A stretch of DNA of 56,818 nt from Bog-159 sp035541265 (GTDB taxonomy: Bacteria > Acidobacteriota > Terriglobia > Bryobacterales > Bryobacteraceae), in assembly GCA_035541265.1 (NCBI GenBank), contig DATKNQ010000294.1:1-56818 (forward strand), in the 5' to 3' direction. The notes below the pieces were generated by a model. That model was not told where the DNA came from, did not search any database, and worked only from the letters and a program-made list of their open reading frames with translations. Below, one piece after another: positions 1 through 8,473 of the stretch. Each line of letters begins with the position of its first letter. The stretch's first letter is position 1. A program made the position numbers and the translations under genes.

Positions 1-441
1 GCCTTCCGCAACGAAAATGTGGACGCCTCCCACGAGCACACTTTTTATCAACTCGAAGGCATGATGGTCGACCGCGACGTTTCGGTGGCGCACCTAATCT
101 ACTTCATGAAGACGCTCCTGACCGCCATCTTCAAGCGCGAAGTTACGGTGCGTCTGCGGCCGGGCTATTTTCCATTCGTCGAGCCGGGCTTCGAACTGGA
201 TATACAGTGCCTGATCTGCGGCGGACCCGGCTGTCCGGTCTGCAAGCAGAGCGGCTGGGTCGAGCTACTGCCGTGCGGCTTGGTGAACCCCAACGTGCTG
301 CGCATGAGCGGCATCGATCCCGAGGAGTGGAACGGATTCGCTTTCGGCCTCGGCTTGACCCGCCTGGTGATGATGCGTTACGCCATCGACGATATCCGCT
401 TGCTCCAAAGTGGTGACTTGCGTTTTCTACAGCAACTCTGA
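1..441 (+). CDS. pheS: Phenylalanyl-tRNA synthetase alpha subunit, 3' part
   Basis: Only the C-terminal ~146 codons are in the window; the frame is open from base 1. The protein charges tRNA-Phe as part of the cytoplasmic alpha2-beta2 PheRS. Class II synthetase motif 2 is visible at once (FRNENVDASHEHTFYQLEG, the 'F-R-x-E ... H-x-x-x-F-x-Q' signature). The class II motif 3 is near the end (GFAFGLGLTRLVMMRY, Gly-rich with the ATP-binding Arg). A Cys-containing stretch (CLICGGPGCPVCKQSGW) sits between them, as in many bacterial PheS. The TGA stop overlaps the pheT ATG by one base (TGATG), so pheS and pheT are translationally coupled. Identity is certain; the start lies outside. Confidence 0.97.
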   Translation, partial: AFRNENVDASHEHTFYQLEGMMVDRDVSVAHLIYFMKTLLTAIFKREVTVRLRPGYFPFVEPGFELDIQCLICGGPGCPVCKQSGWVELLPCGLVNPNVLRMSGIDPEEWNGFAFGLGLTRLVMMRYAIDDIRLLQSGDLRFLQQL

Positions 442-2747
442 TGAAGTTCTCTTACAACTGGATTCGCGAACACGTCCCCGCGCTGGATACGCCGGCGCGC
501 CAGCTTGAGCGCCTGATCACGATGCGCACCGCGGAGTGCGAGGGCATCGAGGAAACGGGCGCGCTGCTGGCCGATGCGGTCATCGCCCGCGTGACATCGG
601 TCGAGCCGATTGCGGGCGCGCATAATGTGAAGGCGACCGTCGAGACGGGCCGCTATGGCCAGAAGGTGGTGATTTGCGGCGCGCCCAACTGCCGCGCCGG
701 CATGCTCAGCGCCTACGTGCCCATCGGGAAGAAGGTCATCAACGGGATCGAAAGCGACGGCATGCTGGCGAGCGGCGCGGAATTGGGCGTTAGCCGCGAT
801 ACGGCCGGCATCATCGAAGTTACTGGCGAGACCGGCGCGCCGCTCGTCAGTTGCGCGCCGGACAGCATCATCGAGATCGATAATAAGTCGATCACGCATC
901 GGCCGGACCTATGGGGCCACTACGGCATGGCTCGCGAGGTGGCCGCCATTCTGCGTTTGCCGTTGCGCGACCCGATGCGGGAATCGCTGCTGCCGGGTGC
1001 GCCGGCGCCAATTAAGGTCGCAATCGAAGACCTGGATCTTTGCCCGCGGTACAGCGCCCTTGTGTTTGAGAACGTCACCGTGCGGCCATCGCCACTGTGG
1101 TTGCAATACCGGCTCACGGCGATCGGGCTGAACCCGATCAACAATATCGTGGACATGACCAACTTCATCATGTCCGAGCTGGCGCAGCCCATGCACGCCT
1201 TCGATCGGGACCTGTTGCACGGCGACACGATTTTCGTCCGGCGCGCACGCGAGGGTGAATATTTCCTGGCCTTGAACGAGCAGGATTACACGCTCGGTCC
1301 ATCGAACCTGGCGATCGCCGACGCCAAAGGCGCAGTGGCGCTGGCGGGCGTGATCGGCGGCATGGACAGCGCCATCGTCGATAGCACCACCCGCATTGTG
1401 CTCGAAAGCGCGTGTTTCAACGCGGCCAGCGTGCGCTGCACTTCATCTGCCTTGAAACTGCGTACCGACGCATCGATGCGCTTCGAGAAATCGCAGGACC
1501 CGGCCAATACGGTGCGCGGCCTGGCGCGCGCCCTCGAGCTGCTACAGGAGCTCTCGCCGGGCATCCGGCTGGTTGGCGGCCTGGCGGATCAGCGCAGGCA
1601 GATACCGCCTCCGCCTCCCATTCTGTTGCCCCTGGATTGGCTGGTGCGCAAACTGGGCAAGAGCGTCAGCGCCCTGGAAGTACGCGATATTCTGGAGCGC
1701 CTCGCGTTCGGCGTGGCCGAGCACGCGCCCGGAGTTTTCTCCGTGACGGTGCCATCGTGGCGCGCGACCAAGGATATCTCGGTGAAAGACGACCTGGTGG
1801 AAGAGGTCGGCCGCATGATCGGCTACGATTTCATTGCGCCGCAGCCGCCGGCGGTCCTCACCACCGTGCCGCCTGCCAATGAAGAGCGCGCTTTTCACCG
1901 CTGGGTGCGCGCGGTCTTTGCGGACCGGGGCTTCACCGAGGTCTACAATTACTCGTTCGTGGCCGAAGCGGACGCGCGTGCGCTCGGCATGGATCCCGCT
2001 GATCACGTCACCGTGGCCAATCCCATCGCGCCCAATCAGTCGCTGCTGCGCATGTCGCTGCTGCCGGAACTGCGCGCGAACGTGATCGAGAACGCCAAGC
2101 ATTTCGACGCTTTCCGTATCTTCGAAATCGGCCGCGAGATCCACAAGCAGCCTGCAGGACTGCCGCGCGAGATACCGCACCTGGCAGCCGCAATCTACAG
2201 CAAAGAAGGCGACGGCGCCGCGGGCCTCTTCGAAATGAAGCGCGCCGCAGAGTGCCTGATGCCCGGTGCGGAACTGCGGCCGTGCGCGGCACTGCCGTAC
2301 GAACATCCCACGAGGGCCGCCGGGATAAACTGGAACGGCGCGGTGGTCGGACGATTGTTCGAGTTGCATCCATCGCTCTCCGAAGGCCGTACCGCGATGC
2401 TCGACGTGGATCTGACGCTCGTGCAGTTGGCCGCGCCGAAGGAGAAGCGCTACACTCCCATCCGGCGGTATCCGTCGAGCGCGTTCGATCTCTCGGTGGT
2501 GGCGGGCGAGCGGGAGTTGGTCGGCGATCTGCGGGGCAAGCTCGCGTCACTCGCCGGGCCGTTGCTGCAGTCGATCGAATATCAGCGCCAATACGCCGGG
2601 CCGCCGCTCGCGGAAGGAACCAAGAGTGTTTCGTTCCGCCTGACTCTTGGCTCGCCGGAGCGCACGCTTTCCTCCGAGGAAGCCGGCGAAATACGCGCGC
2701 GATTAATCGACGGTATGCGCGCGCGTGGCTACGATCTGCGACTGTGA
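441..2747 (+). CDS. pheT: Phenylalanyl-tRNA synthetase beta subunit
   Basis: 768 residues, normal length for bacterial PheT. It forms the alpha2-beta2 PheRS, binds tRNA and edits mischarged Tyr-tRNA-Phe. Domains in order: EMAP-like tRNA-binding fold (about 40-150, with VVICGAPNCRAGMLSAYVPI), B3/B4 editing domain (about 205-365), B5 (about 395-465, ending in the DLVEEVGRMIGYDFI segment), a catalytic-like core (about 480-670), and a C-terminal FDX-ACB anticodon-binding domain from about residue 673 (YTPIRRYPSSAFDLSVV). The ATG start overlaps the pheS stop. The TGA stop overlaps a GTG that opens the next gene, giving a three-gene coupled unit. Nothing odd in sequence or length. Confidence 0.97.
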   Translation: MKFSYNWIREHVPALDTPARQLERLITMRTAECEGIEETGALLADAVIARVTSVEPIAGAHNVKATVETGRYGQKVVICGAPNCRAGMLSAYVPIGKKVINGIESDGMLASGAELGVSRDTAGIIEVTGETGAPLVSCAPDSIIEIDNKSITHRPDLWGHYGMAREVAAILRLPLRDPMRESLLPGAPAPIKVAIEDLDLCPRYSALVFENVTVRPSPLWLQYRLTAIGLNPINNIVDMTNFIMSELAQPMHAFDRDLLHGDTIFVRRAREGEYFLALNEQDYTLGPSNLAIADAKGAVALAGVIGGMDSAIVDSTTRIVLESACFNAASVRCTSSALKLRTDASMRFEKSQDPANTVRGLARALELLQELSPGIRLVGGLADQRRQIPPPPPILLPLDWLVRKLGKSVSALEVRDILERLAFGVAEHAPGVFSVTVPSWRATKDISVKDDLVEEVGRMIGYDFIAPQPPAVLTTVPPANEERAFHRWVRAVFADRGFTEVYNYSFVAEADARALGMDPADHVTVANPIAPNQSLLRMSLLPELRANVIENAKHFDAFRIFEIGREIHKQPAGLPREIPHLAAAIYSKEGDGAAGLFEMKRAAECLMPGAELRPCAALPYEHPTRAAGINWNGAVVGRLFELHPSLSEGRTAMLDVDLTLVQLAAPKEKRYTPIRRYPSSAFDLSVVAGERELVGDLRGKLASLAGPLLQSIEYQRQYAGPPLAEGTKSVSFRLTLGSPERTLSSEEAGEIRARLIDGMRARGYDLRL

Positions 2748-3211
2748 GCACGCGCCGCGCGCAGCCCGGCGGATGGGTCAAGCGGCGGCGGCAGCCATGC
2801 CGTTGGTGCCACGGTGAAGTGCCCCGGGGGCGCTTCACCTTCTGCTCAGCCGCCTGCGTGCACGCGTGGAAGCTGCGCACCGATCCCGCATATCTGCGCG
2901 AGCAGGTCTTTCTACGTGATCGCGGTGTGTGCGCACAGTGCGGTTTCGATACGGAAGCGCTGCGCAAGGATAAGCGCAAGCTCGACTACACCGCGCCGCG
3001 GCAATTCGAGAAGGCATGGGGCCGGCGGCGGCACCTTTGGGATGCGGATCATATCGTGCCGGTGGCCGAAGGCGGCGGCGAATGCGATCTGTCCAACATG
3101 CGGACGCTGTGTTTGAAGTGCCATCGGGAAGCGACGGCAGCGCTGCGCGTGCGGCTGAGAAGCGGCTACTTTCCCACTTCCAGAATCGAGAACGAGCCCG
3201 GCACCATCTGA
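2744..3211 (+). CDS. HNH endonuclease family protein
   Basis: 155 residues if started at the GTG that overlaps the pheT stop (GTGA); no better start is seen and the overlap suggests translational coupling. Residues after position ~17 carry a first Cys pair (CRWC ... FCSAAC), then CAQCG, then the HNH core WDADHIVPV...GGG...LSNMRTLCLKCHRE. This fits a beta-beta-alpha-metal nuclease with a structural zinc site; DH is the catalytic pair and LC..CH the zinc end. HNH proteins of this size occur as stand-alone genes and in mobile elements; substrate unknown. The last 46 bp overlap, tail to tail, the end of the convergent propeller gene. Why it should be coupled to PheRS is unclear; it may be positional only. 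Confidence 0.85.
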   Translation: MSTRRAQPGGWVKRRRQPCRWCHGEVPRGRFTFCSAACVHAWKLRTDPAYLREQVFLRDRGVCAQCGFDTEALRKDKRKLDYTAPRQFEKAWGRRRHLWDADHIVPVAEGGGECDLSNMRTLCLKCHREATAALRVRLRSGYFPTSRIENEPGTI

Positions 3212-4170
3212 CCGCGGCGCTGGCCCGGCGGGGGCGGCGTGAATTCGCCCGTGATCGTGAAGATGTGGTCCGTCTTCGAGTCGATCGTCATGGTCCGTGC
3301 CCCACGCTGCGTGGCTAGTGTTTGCTCCACCACAAAGCTGGACGGGCTGTTTTCCTTGATGACGGTCAGCGTGCCATCGCCCTGCGTACTGAACGCTTCC
3401 ATCGTGTGCGGATTGAATCCGGCGCCGTCCACACCCTTGCCGATGGGCAGCGTAGTGATGATCTTGCCGTCATCGGCATTCAGGATCACCATGGTGGCCG
3501 GCTCGTGGCACGCAGCGAACAGGATGTGGTGCTTCGCATCGAACGCCAGTCCGCCGGGGCCGCCGCCTTTACCCGCCAGATCGTACTTCGCGGTCACCTT
3601 GAGCGTCTTGGCATCCACCGCCGCGATGCTGTCCTTGTCTTCGAGATCCACCCATAGGTGGCCTTTGCCATCGGTGACGGCCTCCTCGGGCGCGCCGCCT
3701 AAATCGACCGTGCCTACGACCGTTCCCTCCTTGGCATCGATCACGGTAGCGTTGGGCGCGCGATGGCTGAAGATCCACACGCGCTCGTTGAAGGGGTCGA
3801 ACAGGATGCCATCCGGCGCACCTTCCACAGGAATAGTCTTGAGCACGGCCAGCGTCTTCGAGTCCCACATCACCACCGGCTTGCTGCTGGCGAAGCCGTG
3901 ATGCGACTTTGGATCGACGGCCACGCCGCGCGCATTGGCATTCGGGATCTCGCCCACCGGGGCTAGCGAATCCAGGTCGAACAGTGTGACCCGCGCGCCG
4001 GTCTGTGCGGGGCGTGGAATATAGAGACGGCGCCCCCCCGCGTCGGCATAGACGTAATCGAAACCGCCCTCGCCGCCGACCTTCACCGTCTTCGTCACGC
4101 GATACTGCTGCGCGAAACCTGAGCCAGCCGCCAAAGCCAACACAACCAGCGTCCATTGAAGCCGCCGCAT
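3166..4170 (-). CDS. YncE-like secreted beta-propeller protein
   Basis: 334 residues starting with a signal peptide (MRRLQWTLVVLALAAGSGFA, cleavage probably before QQ). A GGAGGA Shine-Dalgarno lies 6 nt before the ATG. The body is a run of about seven repeats of the YncE/surface-layer propeller kind: segments such as GRRLYIPRP, KSHHGFASSKPVVMWDSKTL, NERVWIFSHRAPNATVID, GHLWVDLEDKDSIAAVDAKTL and HHILFAACHEPATMVILN. Each carries the 'x-x-V-x-D-x-x-T' propeller strand pattern. Such proteins are periplasmic; ligands are mostly unknown. It is the last gene on the minus strand after alr (26-bp gap) and could be co-transcribed with it. Its 3' end overlaps that of the HNH gene. Confidence 0.85.
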   Translation of the reverse strand: MRRLQWTLVVLALAAGSGFAQQYRVTKTVKVGGEGGFDYVYADAGGRRLYIPRPAQTGARVTLFDLDSLAPVGEIPNANARGVAVDPKSHHGFASSKPVVMWDSKTLAVLKTIPVEGAPDGILFDPFNERVWIFSHRAPNATVIDAKEGTVVGTVDLGGAPEEAVTDGKGHLWVDLEDKDSIAAVDAKTLKVTAKYDLAGKGGGPGGLAFDAKHHILFAACHEPATMVILNADDGKIITTLPIGKGVDGAGFNPHTMEAFSTQGDGTLTVIKENSPSSFVVEQTLATQRGARTMTIDSKTDHIFTITGEFTPPPPGQRRGQMVPGSFSILEVGK

Positions 4171-4196
4171 AAGATGTCCTCCGGCAGTCTACCCTA

Positions 4197-5327
4197 TCAT
4201 ACGTAGACGCGTTTTACGCGCGCGCTGATGCTCGAAAGGATGTTGTAGGAAATCGTGCCGGCCACGCGCGCGATCTGTTGTGCGTCCAGGCGGGCGTTCC
4301 CCTCGGCGCCCAGCAACGTCACGTCGTCACCAGGCTGCAACTCGGGTGCATGGCTCACGTCGATGGTGGTCAGGTCCATCGAGATGGTGCCCAGAATAGG
4401 CATAATCTGCCCCGCCGCGATCACTTTGCCACGGTTGGAAAGCCGGTGGAAGACGCCGTCGGCATAGCCCGCACCCAGGACCGCGATACGCATGGGCGCC
4501 GGCGCGCGGAACGTGCCACCGTATCCCACCAGCGTGCCTTCCGGAATTTCTTTGACGGCGAGAATCTTGGCCTTCCAGGTCAGCGCCGGTTGCACATCGA
4601 GAATTTGTGGCGGGCCGGCGCCGCGTGGCGGAGAGACGTAGCCATATAAAGCGTGCCCGGCGCGCACCATGTTGTACCAGGCGTCCTTGCGTGCGTAGCC
4701 GATGGCATTCGTGCTGGACGTATGCACGTAATCGACGCGGATGCCGGCCGCGTGCACCGCCTGCCGGCACGCATCGAACCGCGCTACCTGCTGATCGGTC
4801 TGCGGCGACGTGAAGTCGGCGGCTGAAGCGAAGTGCGTCATCAGCCCTTCAATGCGAGCGTACCGCAGGGCGCGCAGCGCGGCCACAATTTGCTCCGGCT
4901 CTGCGCGCGTGCCGAGCCGCCCCATGCCGCTATCGATTTTCAGATGAAACGCCAGAGGCCTGCCGGCGCGCCCGGCCATGCGGTCGAGCTCCGCGATGTC
5001 TTCGAGCGAGTGCGCCGCCGGCGTGAGATCGTGCTCCACCAGCGCGTCGCGTTCCTGCGGCAGGAATCCGGCCATCACCAGGATGCGCGCCTCGATTCCC
5101 GCGGTGCGCAACGCGGCGCCTTCATCCACCGAGCTTACGGCAAGCCAACGCGCACCTTCGTCGATGAGCGCGCGGGAAACGGCCAGGGCGCCGTGCCCGT
5201 ACGCATCCGCTTTCACCACCGCCGTCACTTCGACGCCGGATCCCACGGCCGCCCGCACATTGCGGTAATTGCGCGCGATCTGAGAGAGTGACACGAGTAC
5301 GTAAGAGCGAAACCGCGGAACCATCAT
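4197..5327 (-). CDS. alr: Alanine racemase
   Basis: 376 residues from the ATG that overlaps the stop of the upstream glycosyltransferase (ATGA); a second ATG follows at once. PLP-dependent interconversion of L- and D-alanine for peptidoglycan. The PLP lysine is K39 in VVKADAYGHG. The conserved C-terminal segment with the catalytic tyrosine is in LVGYGGTFRAP, followed by AVLGAGYADGVFHR and LGTISMDLTTID. Length and fold (N-terminal TIM barrel, C-terminal beta domain) are typical. It is the last gene of the polysaccharide glycosyltransferase run, so wall precursor supply and surface glycan synthesis may be co-expressed. An upstream extension of the open frame to 5621 has no alr homology and lies antisense-like over the preceding gene, so it is rejected. 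Confidence 0.95.
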   Translation of the reverse strand: MMVPRFRSYVLVSLSQIARNYRNVRAAVGSGVEVTAVVKADAYGHGALAVSRALIDEGARWLAVSSVDEGAALRTAGIEARILVMAGFLPQERDALVEHDLTPAAHSLEDIAELDRMAGRAGRPLAFHLKIDSGMGRLGTRAEPEQIVAALRALRYARIEGLMTHFASAADFTSPQTDQQVARFDACRQAVHAAGIRVDYVHTSSTNAIGYARKDAWYNMVRAGHALYGYVSPPRGAGPPQILDVQPALTWKAKILAVKEIPEGTLVGYGGTFRAPAPMRIAVLGAGYADGVFHRLSNRGKVIAAGQIMPILGTISMDLTTIDVSHAPELQPGDDVTLLGAEGNARLDAQQIARVAGTISYNILSSISARVKRVYV

Positions 5328-6427
5328 TTCATTATCGATTGGAATAGATTCTCGTACGCGGAAGCCACTGCGTCCCAACAGTAGAAATGCCGGACGCGTT
5401 CGAGCGCGCGCTGGCGATAGGCTTCGCGCTCCGCTTCGGGCATCGCCAACACGAGCTCGATCTTCGCCGCCAGGTCGTCGGTGAACGGGATTCCCGCATC
5501 GGCCGCGACCTCGGCGTTCTCGGCGGTATCGCGATACAGCACCAGCGCGCCACGCCCCATAGCTTCGATCAATGCCGGATGCGTGCCGCCCACTTCGGTG
5601 GCGTGGATGTAGGCGAAACAATGCGAGTCCAGTTCGTGATAACCCTGGCCGTAAATGGCGCCGGGCATCACGATGCGTGGATCACTTGTCTCGCGCACCT
5701 GGCTGATGTAATCGCGTGCGTAAGGCGCATCGCCGACGAGCGCCAGTTTCATATCCGTGCCGACTCGCTCGAAGGCTTGGCGTACTTCAAGCGGATGATT
5801 CTCCGGCTCCATACGGCTGACGTAGAGGAAGTACCGCCCCGGCTCGAGGCCAAGTGCTGTGAGCACGCCGGTGGTTTTCAATTTGCCTGTGTCCGCACCG
5901 TACGGAATGAACGTGGTCGGCTTACCGTATCGTTCGCGATAGTAGCTCTCGATGGCGCGCGCATCGGTAATCACTACCGTCGGCAGCACCGTAGCCAGAT
6001 GCTCGGATGCCTGGTACCACGCTTTCGCGGCCCAGTTCCATTTCTTGCGTTTGCGCTCCAGACCATCGACATTCAGTGCAGCCGGCATTCCGAACAAGCG
6101 TGGAATCGCGGTGAAGAGAGCATTTGCACCGTTGCAGTACAGGACCACATCCGCGCGATGCACGAGCAGATGGAGTGTGGAAAGGAATGTGTGAGCAATC
6201 GTGTCAAAGTACTTATGCCGGATGGTGGGAAGATACCGCAGACGCACACCGCGATAGGTGGGCTTATCCGATCGCTGGCGGCAATAAACGACCACCTGAT
6301 GGCCGCGCGCCGCTAACCGGGTAGAAAGTTCCTCGGCGAAGGTCTCAAATCCGCCGTAGTTAGCGGGGATACCGCGAGTGCCAAGAATAGCGACGGAGGC
6401 GGGCTGCCAGTTCCCAGCACCCAGCAC
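5324..6427 (-). CDS. DUF1972/GT4-type glycosyltransferase
   Basis: About 367 residues. The N-terminus has the DUF1972 signature (GTRGIPANYGGFETFAEEL) seen in rhamnosyl- and related transferases of polysaccharide clusters. The C-terminal half has the GT4 donor-binding pattern: YVSRMEPENHP, LALVGDAPYARDYI, YIHATEVGGTHPALIEAMGRG (the E-x7-E region) and LVLYRDTAENAEVA. The start is uncertain: the frame is open to 6649, but homology begins about ten codons after a GTG at 6427, just past the stop of the upstream GT2 gene; I use that GTG. The short spacer there contains a tandem GGTGCTGG-like repeat. The stop overlaps the alr ATG (ATGA), implying coupled translation. Donor and acceptor cannot be told. 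Confidence 0.85.
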   Translation of the reverse strand: MLGAGNWQPASVAILGTRGIPANYGGFETFAEELSTRLAARGHQVVVYCRQRSDKPTYRGVRLRYLPTIRHKYFDTIAHTFLSTLHLLVHRADVVLYCNGANALFTAIPRLFGMPAALNVDGLERKRKKWNWAAKAWYQASEHLATVLPTVVITDARAIESYYRERYGKPTTFIPYGADTGKLKTTGVLTALGLEPGRYFLYVSRMEPENHPLEVRQAFERVGTDMKLALVGDAPYARDYISQVRETSDPRIVMPGAIYGQGYHELDSHCFAYIHATEVGGTHPALIEAMGRGALVLYRDTAENAEVAADAGIPFTDDLAAKIELVLAMPEAEREAYRQRALERVRHFYCWDAVASAYENLFQSIMK

Positions 6428-6435
6428 CTGGCACC

Positions 6436-7485
6436 CTATGTTTTGGCGGCTTGCGAACGCGACATCAGGCGCGGCGCTTTCTTGGGAGCCTGCACGCTCA
6501 CCGGCGCGTACTTGAACCAACCGGCAATGTAGGCGTGATCGACGCGCCGCCTGCGTTGGATCTCCGCGCGCTTCGCCATCACGCGCCGCCAGTTCCGCGC
6601 CAGGAACCAGAAAGCCCGCAAAGACGAATGCTCCCATATCAGGCAGCACATGACCACGGTAACGTCCCGCAGCGTGATCGAGAAAATGTTCCGCCGGTAA
6701 AGGTCCGGCGAGATATTCTTAATCCGCATCAGGAAGCGGTTCTTCACCGAGTGCATGTTGATCTCGGGCGGCAGGGCGCCGCGGTTTCCCGGCAGCACCT
6801 TGCGCACGTGATAACCGCGCGCGTAGGGCACGTAGATGCACTTCCAGCCCAGCAACTGCGCGCGCCAGGCGACATCGGCGTCCTCGCGATAAACGAAAAA
6901 GTCGGAATCGAAGAACTCGCCATCGAGTGAGATATCGTCGATCATCTCACGCCGGTAAAGCGCGGCCGCGGCGGTGGCGCCGAACACGTATTCGTACTGC
7001 AGGTAGTGGCCATTGTCGACTTCCTGGCTCCCGCGATCCAGGTGCCGCAACATCGGGTTGAAGTAGATCCCCGTGGAGTCCACGACCGGTTTGGCAGGAA
7101 TCTCGAAGGTGGCCGACATGGTCAGCAGTTTGCCGCAGACAGTGCCGATGGCAGGATCGAATTTGCCCGCGTCTACCAGGGACTGGATGAAGTTGGGCAG
7201 CAGCAGTACATCGGGATTCAGAGTCAGAACCCAGTTGCCCCTGGCGATCCCTATGGCCTGGTTTTGCGCGGCCGCAAATCCGGCGTTCTCCTCGTTATAG
7301 ACCACCGTGCAGCGGTTCTCGAACTGTTCCAGAATGTCGATGGTGCCGTCAGTCGAAGCATTGTCGATGACGATGACTTCCTTTTTCGGATACCGTTGTT
7401 CGAGTACCGATTCGAGGCACCTCTTAATAAAACGGCCGCTATTATACGTTACGATCGTGACGGATACGAAGTCGTTTTGGGACAT
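6436..7485 (-). CDS. GT2 family glycosyltransferase (rhamnosyltransferase-like)
   Basis: 349 residues. GT-A fold: N-terminal SVTIVTYNSGRFIKRCLESV, then VIVIDNASTDGT and the metal/nucleotide region VLTLNPDVLLLP (NPD in place of DxD, common in GT2 rhamnosyltransferases). The acceptor-side motif FFVYREDADVAWRAQLLGW is the 'ED' catalytic-base region. A possible membrane-associated helix lies near residue 290 (VTVVMCCLIW). The tail is basic, ending MSRSQAAKT. It belongs to the minus-strand polysaccharide operon; AGGTTC upstream of the ATG is a weak Shine-Dalgarno. Adds one sugar to a lipid-linked or protein-linked glycan at the cytoplasmic face; exact sugar unknown. Confidence 0.88.
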   Translation of the reverse strand: MSQNDFVSVTIVTYNSGRFIKRCLESVLEQRYPKKEVIVIDNASTDGTIDILEQFENRCTVVYNEENAGFAAAQNQAIGIARGNWVLTLNPDVLLLPNFIQSLVDAGKFDPAIGTVCGKLLTMSATFEIPAKPVVDSTGIYFNPMLRHLDRGSQEVDNGHYLQYEYVFGATAAAALYRREMIDDISLDGEFFDSDFFVYREDADVAWRAQLLGWKCIYVPYARGYHVRKVLPGNRGALPPEINMHSVKNRFLMRIKNISPDLYRRNIFSITLRDVTVVMCCLIWEHSSLRAFWFLARNWRRVMAKRAEIQRRRRVDHAYIAGWFKYAPVSVQAPKKAPRLMSRSQAAKT

Positions 7486-7558
7486 GAACTCGAACCTGAA
7501 TTACACTAATCACCTGTAAATCCGTTCACCCCAGACCGCGGGAAAAGATAAAAGACCG

Positions 7559-8470
7559 CTAGCTAACCGGCCGCAGAATACACCTGCCGGCCAGGGCGAT
7601 CACCTTGCCATAGACTGCCACGGGCGTCAGGCTCCGAAATGCTACCACCCCTAAAAGCATCCTGGGCAGGGATCCCAGGAAAACAGCCAGACTTACCATT
7701 CTAACCGTGCTGGAACGGTAATGCTTGGCCGCGAACCCTAGTAGACTACGATACCAATAAAGTTGCCGGTTCTCCAGAGAAATTTTTGATATGGAATGCC
7801 CGCCCGTGTGTTTGGCTACAGCTTGTGGCGTATAGGACATGTGATAGCCTCTTTCTCTGGCTCTCCAACAATAGTCCACATCCTCAAACCAAAGCGGGTA
7901 GAAGCGCTCGTCGAAACCGTTCAACTCCTCCCATACGTCCCGGCGGATCATGAGAAACGCGCCCGCCGGTTGCTCTACGTCTCCCGGCCTGGAGAAATCA
8001 AAATCCAAGCAACGGTAGTGCCAATTGACCGGGTTGCCCGGCCACAGGCGGTTCAGCAGCAGAACCTCGCAAATGAGCGCCGCCGGCGAAGGCAAGCTTC
8101 GCACCGCAAAACCGGTCTGCGGACGGCCGCCGGCGTCCACCAGTTTGCCGCATGCGCCTGCTACCCGAGGCTTGCGGCAGCACTCGATCAGCGCTTCCAT
8201 ACCGGTCTCCAAACGCGCATCTGGATTGATCAGGAGCACGAATGGCGCGTCGAGCGCGCGCACTCCCTGGTTCACCGCGGCGGCGAAGCCGAGGTTCGTG
8301 GAATTGGCGATCAAGCGGATGCCGCGCCGGGTCACGTGTGCGCGTGTGCCGTCCGCCGAAGCGTTGTCCACCACCACGATGTCGGCCGCGGTGCGCCGTG
8401 CGTGGTCCAGACAATCCCCTATTTCAGCCTCCGAATTGTGTGTCACGATGACGATACCTGCCTCAGGCAT
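7559..8470 (-). CDS. GT2 family glycosyltransferase
   Basis: 303 residues. GT-A fold signatures: AGIVIVTHNSEAEIGDCL, DIVVVDNASADGT, NLGFAAAVNQGV, VLLINPDARLETG (NPD site) and, in the second half, WFEDVDYCWRARERGY (catalytic-base ED). A C-terminal hydrophobic stretch (VFLGSLPRMLLGVVAF) may anchor it to the membrane. The ATG lies 3 bp after the stop of the upstream GT2. The architecture resembles WbbL-like rhamnosyltransferases, but the donor sugar is not shown by the sequence. Confidence 0.88.
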   Translation of the reverse strand: MPEAGIVIVTHNSEAEIGDCLDHARRTAADIVVVDNASADGTRAHVTRRGIRLIANSTNLGFAAAVNQGVRALDAPFVLLINPDARLETGMEALIECCRKPRVAGACGKLVDAGGRPQTGFAVRSLPSPAALICEVLLLNRLWPGNPVNWHYRCLDFDFSRPGDVEQPAGAFLMIRRDVWEELNGFDERFYPLWFEDVDYCWRARERGYHMSYTPQAVAKHTGGHSISKISLENRQLYWYRSLLGFAAKHYRSSTVRMVSLAVFLGSLPRMLLGVVAFRSLTPVAVYGKVIALAGRCILRPVS

Positions 8471-8473
8471 GTG

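Noticed and set aside
1542..2979. Long antisense open frames over pheT
   Set aside because: Arg/His-rich, low-complexity shadows of pheT codon bias without family motifs.
4197..5621. Longer alanine racemase start at 5621
   Set aside because: The extra ~98 codons lie over the glycosyltransferase gene and resemble no racemase; the ATGA overlap at 5327 is the natural start.
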